Shown in pieces: positions 46,401-58,400 of a stretch of DNA of 64,000 nucleotides. The notes under the pieces were generated by a model, which had not been told where the DNA came from, did no database searches, and saw only the letters and a list, made by a program, of their open reading frames with translations. This DNA is from an uncultured beta proteobacterium (lineage in GTDB: Bacteria; Pseudomonadota; Gammaproteobacteria; Burkholderiales; Burkholderiaceae_C). Location: NCBI GenBank assembly GCA_903886275.1, contig CAISLN010000121.1, positions 17,111-81,110 on the forward strand, read 5' to 3'. Made by a program: the position numbers and the translations under genes. Position 1 is the first letter of the stretch. Each line of letters opens with the position of its first letter.

Positions 46401-49400
46401 CCGTGGGCGGCACCGATCTGCAAATGTTTGTGGGCGTGGGCGGTCCTTACCGCACCGACACCAATGGCGACGGCCTGGTGAGCAGCGCAGACAACAGCAA
46501 CCCCAATGCCATAGGCCTGTCGGCCGTGGGCGGCCAGTTTGCTTTGGGCCTGTTCTACGAGAAGGCACTGACCAACCCGCGCAACTGGGTTGCACTGCAA
46601 GCCTCGCTCGACGAGGTGGCCCTGGTGGGCGTAAGCGGCATCACGGCCGTGGGCCGCGATATTGCGGTCGCCATCAATGTGGTCAATGGCGTTGCGAGCG
46701 GCAGTTCGGCCAACGCGCAGGTGATCGACTTTGCCGCCAAACCCTTGGCGGTGGCCACCGGCTACGGCACCACGGACGCGCTGAACATGGCTGGCAGCCA
46801 GGGGCAGCTGATTCGTGCCAGCGGTGGCTTTTCGCTCAATGTGGGCGACTTTGTCTACGTCAACGGCACGCTGGGCTTTGAGAAATCAGCCACCACCGTG
46901 ACGCTGGCCAATGGCACCGAGGTGCTGGTGGACAGCCTGACCGTGGGCGGCGCCGGGCTCAACGCCTTTGTGGGCGTGGGCGGTGCCTACCAGGTGGACA
47001 GCAACCGCGATGGCGTGATCAACGGCACCGACACGCCCAATGCCTCGGCACGCGGTTTTGTCTTGACCAATGCCGAGTTCGCGCTGGCCCTGCTCAGCAC
47101 GCAAAACGTGCAGCTGCAAAGCTCTGACAGCGCCGCCCTCAAGGCGCTCAAGCAAAACACCCTGAATCTGGGCAGCCTGGGCTGGATGGGCTTGGAGGTC
47201 TCGGCCGATCAGGTGGCCTTCATAGGCGGCGACTCCCTGACCATTCAGGCCAAGAACCTGTTGGTGGAAGTCAACCAGGTGTTTGGCTTGAGCGCTGCGC
47301 AAGATGCCAATCAGTTGGTGGTGGACTTTGCCGCCCAACCGATCAACGTGTTGACGAGTACCAAGACGACCCGCAGCCTGGATGTGGATGGGAACAAGGG
47401 TGCCTTGATCCGGGCCACCGGTTCGGTGGACATCGCGGTCGGCGATTTCTTCTACGTGAGCGGCGACCTGGGCTTTGAGAAGTCCACCCGCGACCTGGTG
47501 CTCGAAGACGGGCGCAGCGTCAGCCACGATGTGATGACCGTGGGGGGCAGCAATTTGCAGGCCTTTGCCGGTCTGCATGGCGGCCCGCTGGTCGATACCA
47601 ATGGCGATGGCAAGATCGATGCAAACGATCTGCCAGGCCTTGATGCCGTGGGTTTCTCCCTCTCCGGTGTGGACTTTGCATTGGTGCTTGCGAGCGAGCG
47701 CGAGGTGCTGGGATCGGCCTTCAAGGGCGCGATGGACTGGTGCGATGTGGCCGTGTCTGACACCCTGCAAGTGGCGCTGGCCACTGGGTCGGCAGGCTCT
47801 ACCTCGGCCGGCATTTACCTGTCTGGCGATGGCGGCAAGACCTGGACGCATTCGAGCGCGCCCACCGACTTGGCCTATGCATCGGTCACCGTGTCGCAGG
47901 ATGGCAGCACGGTTGTGGCAAGCGTCAGGGACGGTGGCACGGTGCGCTCCACCGATGCTGGCAAGACCTGGGTTAGCACCGGTGAGGTCTCTTTGGCCGA
48001 CACCTTGGGCGCCGGCTGGGCCTGGACCCAGGTCTTGCCAGACGCCAGCTGGAGCGCGGTGGCGGTATCGGACGATGGCCAAACCCTGGTCGCCAGTGCG
48101 GGTGGCAGCGCCGGTATGCTGCAGCTGTCCAGCGACGCGGGCGTGACCTGGCGCGAAGTGATAGGCTCGGCCGGTCTGGACTGGCGCTCGGTGGCGGTCA
48201 GCGGTGATGGCAAATTCGTCACCGCAGTGGCCAAGGGCCAAGGCATTTACACCTTCACCGTGGTGCGCTCTGCGGCGCAAGCGACGCGGGTGGCGCTGGA
48301 GGCGCGTGCGGCCTCGGCCCGTTTGGTGGGTGTGCCCGACGTGGCGATTGCGGTGCGCGATGTGGGCGTGAGCATCAACCTCGCCGATGCGGCCACCGGG
48401 CGTGTGATCGACTTTGCATCCTCAGGCTTCTCGGTGGTGACGGGACCCAACAGCACACACCTCATGACCATGAGTGGTGCCAACCACGAAATGCTGAGCG
48501 TCAGTGCCGGCGTGACGATTCAACTGGCCCATTACGTTTACCTGGAGGGCACGGCGGCGTTTGAAAAGCGCAGCGACAGCGTGACCCTGGCCGATGGCAC
48601 AGCGGTGAAGATGGACACCTTGACCGTGGGCGCCTCCCATGTGAGCGCGTTTGCCGGTCTGGGCGGTGCCTACCGCGCCGACACCAATGCCGATGGCGTG
48701 GTGGACGCGCAGGACCTGCTCAACCCCAACTCGGTGGGCTTCTCGCTCAGCGATGCGAACCTGGCCCTGGGGCTGTTCTCGGCCCAGAGTGGACAGGTCA
48801 ATGCCGCTGGCAACAGCCTCAATGGTGTGCGCTGGCTGGCCTTGTCGCTGGTTGGCGATGCGGTTGACGTGGTGGGCATACCCTCGCTGACGCTGTCGGC
48901 GACCCGCTTTGAAGTGCAGGTCAACCAGGTCTACAACCTCGCAGTTGACCGAGATGCGGCTTCGCAGGTGATTGACTTCTACGCCACGGGTTCGGGCACC
49001 AACCCGAATGCCTACGCCGTGCGCAGCGGTCCGAACAGCACGCTGCATCTGGAGATGGATGGCAACTTGGGCCCGCTGCTGCGGGTGCAAGGCGAGGTGT
49101 CGCTCCAAGTGGGCGACTTCCTGTCGCTCAGTGGTGCGCTCAGCTTCGAGCAAAGCACCCGCACGCTTGCGTTGAACGAAATGGCGGACGGCGTGGCCAA
49201 GACGGTGCAGAGCAATCTGCTGGTCATAGTTGGCACCAACATCAACGCCCGCGTGGCGAGCGGCTCGGACGCTGCGGCCATTGGCCTGGAGCTCACCGGC
49301 CTGTCGCTGGGCATGGCGATTGCCACACCGACCAACACGGCCGATGGCCGCAGCTGGCTCACGCTCAAGGCACAGGCCAGCGCGCTGACGGTGCTGGGCA

Positions 49401-52400
49401 CCCAGGCCATGGGGCTGAGCCTGAGTGGCACGAACCTGGGCCTGCAGCTCAACTTGGGTCTGGGCAGCACGCCCGCAGGCCAGGTCAATACCAGCACGGT
49501 GGATTGGAGCCAGACACCGCTCACCATCCAGCCAACGGCGGCCTCAACGCCGCTGACGCTGGCCCTCAAGGGCCAGGTGTTTGAGGTGGAGGGCAGCATG
49601 AAGCTGGCGCTTGGCGACAGCCTGTCTGCCGAGGGCAATGCGGTGCTGTCGCGCCAAGAAATCAGCGTGAGCGTGGCGGGCCGCACCGAAGCGGTCAAGG
49701 GCTTTTATCTCGGGGCCTCCAGCGTCTCGGCCATGCTGCAGGGCATTGGCGTGCAGAACGCTGGCCTGGCGCTGGCGCTGTTGCGCCCGGCCGATCCCGC
49801 ACCGGGCGACAACCGCAGTTGGATGGCCGTCAAGGCCAGCGTGCAGTCTATCCACCTGAATGCGGCCCAACTCGGTTTGCCCGACGACCTGCTTGATCTG
49901 TCGGCGACGAATCTGTCCTTCGAAATGAACCAGGCCATGGGCTACCTCGGTAGCGTGGCCAACACCCAGGTCATGAACCTGGGCAGCAGCGGTGCCGGTG
50001 AAAGCCTGGTGGAGCGCGCGCTGCAGGTGCGCACGGGCGGCGCCAGCATGGCGCTCCTGGACTTCAGCGATGCGGCCGGCGAGTTCTTGCGTCTGGCGTT
50101 TGATGCGACGCTGCACATCAGCGACGTGGTCAGCCTGAGCGGCAGCTTTGGTCTGGCGGTCATGGGCCTGCGTGGCGTCACGCTGGACGACGGCAGTCGC
50201 CGCAACCTGCGCACCACGCTGTTGACGGCCCAAGGGGTCGAGGTGGAACTGGGTCAGGGCGCGGGCACCGAGGCCTTTGTCGGCTTGTCGCTGCACGCGG
50301 CGAGCATCGGCATGGCCTTGCTGCAAGACCCCAGCGCAGGGGGCAGCTTTATCGGCCTGCAAGCCTCTGCCAATGCCGCCAGCCTGAACGGGGTGGCGGG
50401 TCTGACAATGGCGGGCTCGAACATGACGCTGAGCCTGAACGTGGGTCCAGGCGCTGGCCTCTTGAAGGGCCGCGTGGTCGATTTCAGCCAGGGAGACATA
50501 GACGGCAATGGTTACGCCGAGGGCTTTACACCTTTGACGCTGCAAGGCCAGTCCGTGGGCAAGCTGAGCGCCAAGACGGCGCAGATCCAAGCCGAAGGCA
50601 CGGTCACGCTGGAGCTGCGCGCACCGGATGCTGACCCGGCTTCGCTGGCCCTGGTGTCGGGCAGCGCCACCATGCGCTTTGAGCAGTCGGGCAAGGGTCC
50701 GATGCTGATCGCCGCCAGCGGGCTCAAGGCGACGGTCCACATCGCGGGGCAAAGCGCGGGTGTTGTGGATGGCCACATGGGCCTGGTGTTGCCGGGCCAG
50801 GGCTTTGCGCTCGACCTGCAAGCCACCCTGAGCCTGCCGATTCCCGGCCTGCAGGGCGTGGCCTTGATGGGCGATGTGCGTCTGGCGATGAACCGCACGG
50901 GCCATGCGCTGGACCAGACCATCACGGTGGGTGGCCAGGATCTGAGGCTGCGCTTCGATAGCGCAGCGGACGTGACGACCTTTGCCATCACCAAGCTTGA
51001 CGCCACCTTGGTGGGGGTGCTGGGCGACACGCTCACGGGCCTGGCCAGAGAGATGAAAAAGGTCAATGCCTACTTGCTCGCCGATGAAAACTTGCCGCTG
51101 ATTGGCCAGTCGCTGGACGACTTGCTGCATATCTCGGGAACCCTGAGCATGGGCCAGTATGTGCTCGACTACCTGGCCCAGGGCAGCAGCGCGTTTGGCG
51201 TAATCGGCGTGCCGACCCTGCGCGGCCTGGAGGCTTACCTCCAGGTCCATTGGTCGGCGGGTAGCAACGGCGCGCAAGGCCTGCGCTTTGACCTGACGCA
51301 ATCGGGTCTGGCCTTTGGTTTTACGGGTGAGATTGACCACCAATTGCATGGCCTGGCACTCAACCTCGAAGGTGCCTTGGGCCAGGTGGGCGTGGGCATC
51401 AACGGCCAGATGCTGGTCGATGCCAGCTTCAAGGCGGCGCTCGATTTCGACTTCAAGATCGACTGGTCCAAGGGCTTGGCGGCCAACCTCGACCTGCGCC
51501 AGCTCAGCTTTGACGGCAGCTTGTCGGCGCAGAACGTGATCCTCAATGCCAACCTCGGCCCCTTGGGGCTGAGCATTGGCCGGGTCGATGATCCGACGAT
51601 CAATGGTGTGCCAGGAAAAACCTGGCAGCGTGGCAGTCTGGATGCCGAACTCGCGGGCAGCCTGACCTTCGTCAACGGCAAGTTCAGCATCAACGCGCCG
51701 GCAGAAAAAAACCACTTTGATCTGGCGTTGCCGATGTACGCCAGCCTGGCCGGCATCGACCTGTCGGCCGATCCCACGCTGGCCCCGCTGGTGCGTATTT
51801 CCGCCAGCCCCTTTGCGGGCAAGTTCGATGTGCAGGCCAAGAACCTGGACCAGCTGGTTCAATTCAGCCAGATCAGCGTGGCCGACCTGATCACCGCACT
51901 GCCCACCATGCTGAGCTACTTGCAGACCATCAACATCGACAAGCTCGGCTTGTCCGGTCTGCCGTTCATCCAACAATCGGTGGGCAATCTGCTCGACCTG
52001 GCTTCGGTGTTCCAAAGTGCAGTGATCGACAAGGTCAACTTCAACCGTGCCATCACACTGTGGACGCCGGCCACGGGCGAGACGGCCCATGCCACCTCCG
52101 GTAGCAGCGCCACCCTGGCGGTGACGCAAGGCACCGCATCCTTGCTGGGCCAAGCAGGTCAGTTTGCTGCGTCTATGCAGGGTTACTGGGTGACCTTGCA
52201 GGGCGTCAATGCCAAGGGCGAAGCCCACAGCGTGACGACCCAGGTGATTGCGGTGTCCGCCGATGGCACGCTTCTGAGTGTGTCGAACAACTTTGCCGAA
52301 GATCTGAAGAGCGTCGGCTACAGCGTGCACCAGAAGATTGCGCAGATCCAGACGTTGGACGAATTCATCAACGCCATCAACGCATCGGGCCTGCTGGGCG

Positions 52401-55400
52401 GTTTTAAGGTCAGCTACGACGCCGCGAGCGGGGACCTGCGTATTCCGATCCGCTTTGCCGGTGCCTTGGCCGACCTGCAGACCCCGATCAACCTGGGCCT
52501 GGGTGCCAACAGCCCGATCAGCCTGAGCACCTCGGCCACCGGCAAGGTGGGCGTGGACATAAGCGCCGGCTTCGATTTGATTGTGGAGCTGGGTGGCGGC
52601 CACTTCGGGCTGGCGATTGACAACTTGTCGGCCAGTGCCGGCATTGCACTCGCGGTGACCGACCTCACGGTGGCCGCGCAAATGGGCTTCCTGGGGTTGC
52701 AGGCCGGCGGTATCGGCTCGGGCTCGGGCGTGCATCTGAATGCCCGTGCGTCGATTGGTTTGGACAGCACGCCCCATGCGGCGGGTGGCACCCGTTTTGA
52801 GGTCTCGGAGCTGCTCTCTGGCGATGCGCTCAACAGCCTGGTGGTGGCGGTGTCGGGCGATGCCTCGGCCAGCCTGAAGGGCATTACGGTCAATGCGGGC
52901 AAGGCCAGCCTGGCGCTGGGCAAGGATGTGGAGCTTGGCTTGTATGTGCAAGACCTGCTGAACTGGAGCCAGGTGGAGGTGCGCACCGCACCGTTTGACT
53001 TGGCCGCTTCCCTCAGCAATGGCAGCTTGCCCAAGGGCGCCATCGTGGTGGTCTTGCCTGACCTGGGCAGCCTGCTCGATGTGCGCAACCTGACCTTTGC
53101 CGACCTGGTGCAGGCCGTGCGTTTTGGTTTGGAAACCATCGACCAGGTGGCGGCCGACCAGCCGTTCTATACGGCGCAGTTGCCCATCATCAACAGCTCG
53201 CTGTCTCAACTGATGGTGTTGGGCGACACCTGGCTGGGCAAGCTGCAAACCATCATGGACGACCCGGTGGGTGGTTTGGATGCGGCAGCGCTGGCGATTG
53301 AGACGGCTTTGGGCTTGCCCGAAGACATGCTGGACTTCAGCCTCGACACGGTCACCGGCAAGTTGTTCCTGGATGTCAAGTTGGCGCTGGCCTACAACAG
53401 CCAGTTCGCCCTGAACCTTGAGTTGAAGGACCTGGCCAAGCTGGCGGGTGTGGATTTGCCTGCCAACTTTGGCGCCTTCTTGGACGCTTCGGGCAGCGGC
53501 ACGGTGACGCTCGCCGTGGGTGCCACGGTGCAACTGCGTCTGGGCCTGACCCTGCCCAAGACGGGTGGACAAGCCGCAGCGATTGCGATGGAGGACTACA
53601 ACGCCGTCACACAAAAGGGCACGCGCCTGTCGCTGACGGCCCGCATTGTGGCGCAGGATGTGAACCTGAACTTCAAGGTGGGGCCGCTGGAGATGGGGGT
53701 CAAGGCCGGCCTGGTCGTGCTGGATGCCGATGGAAAAATTTCCACCTCCGTCGATGGCCAAGCCGTGACGGAGGCTCCGGCCGCCCTGAACGTGACCTGG
53801 TTGAACGGCAAGCCGGTCATCGAGGTGATCGGTGCGATGGATATTGCGCTGCCGCTGACCGCAAAGGTTTTTGGCAAGGAAATCCGCATTGGTCAGTTGG
53901 GGGTTGCAACCAACCCGCTGCTGGGCAGCAACGGACTGGCGGCACTGGTGAATGGCTTGGCTGGCATGGCGCCGGCCGACGCACCCAAGGCCTTGGTGGT
54001 GAAGCTGCCGGACTTTGACCTGGCGGCAGCCGGCCAGAGCACCTTGATGCAACTGCTTTACGACCCGACCAATGTGTTGGACGGCATTGACCTCGGTTTG
54101 GGGGCAGTGCAAGACCTGTTCCAAAGCAGCATGGCGGTGGACCTGCCGTTTATAGGCTCGGGCCTGGCCAGCACCGGCGCCCTGATTGCCAACTTGCGCG
54201 CCGGTTTGTTGCAAGACCTGCGCGCCAAGCTCTCGGGCGAGGGCAAGCCGGTGGATGTGATGCGCGCGGAGCTGTTCAAGGTGTTCAACAGCCTGGGCAT
54301 CTTGCAAGACCAGGACGGTGTGGCCGGCATCACGGTGGACGATGTGTCGGTGGGCTTCTACAGCGTGACCGGCAATCTGCTTGCCACTTGGCAACCCGGG
54401 CGCCCCCTGCCGACCAATGGGGTGGACTCGATCCGCTTTGACATGAACCTGGGCGGCCGCATTCTGAGCACAGGGCTGGATCTTCCGCTCAACATCGATT
54501 TGCCCGGCTTTGCGCTGGCGGTCCAAGGCGGCTTCTCGCTGGCGGCGGATTGGCAGTACGACTTCGGCTTTGGCTTGTCGGCCACCAAGGGCTTCTTCCT
54601 TGATACCAACACCGGCGCTGACGCCAATGTGGCCGAGCTGCGCATGAATGTGGCGGCCTTCCTTGATGGCGACCCCACAGACGCCAACACCGTGACGGCC
54701 TTTGAAGGCCGCGGCAAGTTCTTGTTCTTTGAGGCTGCCGTGATCGACCACGACACCGATCTGACCAAGGCCGGATTCCAGGGCAGCGGCCTGCGCGGTA
54801 CTTTGAGCATCGACCTGAAGGGCAATGCCGCAGGCCAGCTGACGCTGGACCAGGTGCTGTCGAGCCCGCAGACGGCGTTCAAGGCAGACTTTGGCGTCAA
54901 GGCCAATTTGGATCTGGGTGTGGAGCTCAGTGCCTTGAGCATGCCCAAGCTCAAGGGCGATTTGGTGATCAACTGGGACTGGCGCATGGGCGACCCGGTG
55001 CTGAAGTTCCCGGAGATTTCGATCCAGAATTTGCGCATGGACATGAAGTCTGCTGTCGCTGACTTCTTGATGCCCATCGCCACGGCGGTGGCGAACGTGG
55101 CGGCGCCCTTGCGCGACATCTTGACGGCCCTGACGGCACCGATGCCCAGTTTGGGCATGTTGCTCGACCCTCCACGCAAGGCACTGAAGTTGGCCAGCGA
55201 CAACACGCTGCGCGGCTTCATAGACACCGTCAACGAGTTGACCATGCGGGCCAAACCCAGCCTGGGCTTGAGCCACATCGACTGGTCGTTCCTGAGTGCG
55301 GTGCAGTTCGCGCTGGACATGCCCGAGAACATCAAGGCCTTGTTGTCCTTTGGTGCGGGCTTGCCGTTGGGCAGCATCTACGGTCTGGGCACCGACCATA

Positions 55401-58400
55401 TGAGCTTCGTCAAAGGCGACAGCACATCGGCCAGCAGCATCGGCAGCAACACCGCGCTTTTGAGTGCGATTGCAGGCATCACGGCGCAGGCCTCGGGGGG
55501 GTCCAGCACCCAGGTCGATCGCAGTGGCCTGCAGTTCATGCCCTACCTGACCGACATTGGCAATTGGGCCAAGATTTTCAGCGGTGGCAATGCCACCTTG
55601 TTTACCTACGAGCTGCCCATGCTGCAGTTCCAGTTGAAGTTCAACGAGATCTTGGCTTCGGTGCCGATTCCGTTTCCGCCCTTGTCGTGGATAAAGATCG
55701 ACATCGGTGTCATTGGCAGCGTGTCTGCGTTTGTCGATATGTCGTTTGGCTTTGACACCTATGGCATTCAAAAGGCCATTGCCAGCAAGAACGCGTTTGA
55801 CGTGGCCGATGGCTTTTATGTCAACGACTGGACCCTGCCGGCCTTCCGCAATGGCCAGGTGGTGCCCGGTACCGGGGGTCTGGAAAAACCGGAATTCGGC
55901 ATCAAGCTGGAGGCCGGTTTGTTGGGCGGCATTGGCATCCCGTTTGTGGGCTCTGCCGGTGTGGGCGGCTCCATCTCCTTGTCGATGACGGCCGACCTCA
56001 ATGACATCAAGACCGGCACCGTTCTGCGCGACGCGAATGGCCAGGTGACGAAAGCCACCTACGTAGGTGACGGCAAGGTTCGTGCCTCCGAGCTGCTGGG
56101 CATGATGATGTACCCGGGGCCGATTGCGGGCATTCCAGGCGGGCCTTTGAACCTGTTTGACCTGAGATTCCAGGCTTCACTGAGTCCTTACATCTGGGGC
56201 AAGTTGGCCTTCTCTCGCAACCTGCTGACCTTCAAGCTGTTTGAAGTCAAGTTGCCTGCGCTGAACTTGTTGGCGCCAACGGTCAAGCCCGTGCTGGGCA
56301 GCGTCAGCGGTGGCGTGCTCACACTCAATATGGGCACGCGTGCCAGCGACCGCCTTTACCTCAACACCACCGACGGCGCAGAAAGCGTCATCCTGAGCGG
56401 CAGCGCAGCCGGCGCGGTGGATGTGGAGTTTGGCGGCTTCTTGCAGCGCTTTACGGGTGTGACCAAGGTGGTGGCCGATATGGGCCAAGGCGACGACACG
56501 CTGGATGCTTCGCGCCTGCTCAACAGCGTCACCCTCGATGTGCGCGGTGGCGATGGCAACGACGCCCTGCTGCTAGGCGCAGGCGGCGGCCGGGCCATTG
56601 ACCTGAGTGGCAACAACACCTTGCGGGCCTTGGCCACTAGCGCGGCATCGGTGACGTTCATCACCGGTTCGGGCGATGACAAGCTGTTTGGCGGTATGGG
56701 CAATGACCTGCTGTACGCTGGCGCGGGGACCAACCAGTTGACCGGCGGCGCCGGCAACGACACCTTGTACGCTGTGGCCGGTGTGAACCGGTTGATGGGC
56801 AGCGAGGGGCTTGATCGCTATGTGTTCGTCGGCGAGTTGGGCAGCAACACCTTGGTGGAGAGCGGTGCGGCTGGGTCTGTCATTGATTTTTCGGGGATCA
56901 TCCCCGACGAGATCATCAAGATCATTGGCCCCGCTGCAGGGATGCCTGCGGTGTCGATCCCGGCGCAGTTCAATGCGGTGCGGGATCAAAAATCACGCAT
57001 CATCTTCACGGGTACGCCTTTCTCGGGAGATGCCACGGTGGCGATGACGGTGACCCTGTCGGCAGTGGATGGCGTGTTTGATGCCAGCAGCAGCGATGGG
57101 GTGACGGTGTCGGGCGCCGATAACGCCCGCACCTTCACCGGCACGGTTGGCAACCTCAACAAGTTCTTCACCAACGCAGACAAGCTCAACTACCTCTACA
57201 CCAGCGAAGCAGCCAGCGTCACCGTCACGGTGGCGGTGGTGCAGTCGGGCCTGCAGAGCGAGGCATTGACCACGATGCGCCGGGTGGACTATTTCACCCG
57301 CGCAGGGGCGACGCAGGGCTGGAGCGATATCTCGGCGCAGGGCAATGTGATGCTGGCGGCGACGACGGCGACCGCCAACCTGGCGGGATTGTTCTTGTCG
57401 CTCGATGGCGGGGTGAGCTGGAATTCTGTGGGCCTGCCGGCCGGCATGGGTTTCGAGAAGGTGTCCGTGTCGGCCGATGGCCAGACCTTGGCGGCACTGT
57501 CGTTTACCGACAAGGTGGCCTTGTCACGCAACGGCGGCAAAACCTGGACCGTGATCGATGCGCCCGCTGACACCTACAGCAATGTGCTGGTGACCAACGA
57601 AGGTCGGGTTTTGTTGCTGGACCGTGCGACCACCGCAGGCTTTGTGGTGCTGGTGGGCTCCATGCGCGAACTGGGGGCAGATGGCAAGACCTGGGCCATC
57701 ATCAACTTGCCTAGCCAAAACTGGAGCGATGTGACGGCGAGCGCCGATGGCCATACCCTGTTGGCAGCCACCGGCAAGGCCGCCAGTGGGGCGGGCGCTG
57801 GCGCCCTGTATATGAGCAGCGTGGGCAGCGTGGCCACGCTGATCAGCAGCGTGGCGGCCTCATCGTCCAATGCCCCAGCGGCCGAGAATGCATCCAACGT
57901 GTTGGATGGCAATAGCAGCACCAAGTACCTGAATTTTGACAAAGCGGGCAGCGGCCTGGTGTTCACCTTGTCGCAGGCCGATGTGCTGACCAGCTTGCAG
58001 TTCACCAGCGCCAATGACGCGTCCGAGCGCGACCCGATGACCTTTACCGTCTACGGCTCGAACGACGCGTTGGGCTGGTCCAGTCCGTCCTGGACGCAAG
58101 TGGGTCAGGGCAATACGGGCTTGAGCACAGCGCGCTTTACGACGGGCGCTGTGGCGAGCTTTGTCAACGCCAGCTCCTTTAAGTACTACAAGGTGGTCAT
58201 GACCAGCCTGCGCGCTGGCTATGCGAATTCCATGCAGGTGGCCGATATCAAACTGGGTGCCAGCAGCGGACTGGTGATTGCGGCTGGTTCGGGACAAAGC
58301 AGCAGCAGTGGCTGGATCGACGTCACGCGCGGTGCCCAGAACAATGGCGACTGGAACAGCGTGGACATGGACGCCACAGGCCGTTACCTGGTGGCCTCGA

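Noticed and set aside
47728..48255. Sialidase enzyme
   Set aside because: Only Asp boxes are present; no catalytic Tyr/Glu pair or arginine triad pattern was seen.
49544..55771. Minus-strand open frame of 2,075 codons
   Set aside because: It is antisense to the giant repeat gene, whose codon bias in GC-rich DNA keeps stops out of the opposite strand. The translation is rich in His, Arg and Gln and has no domain pattern.
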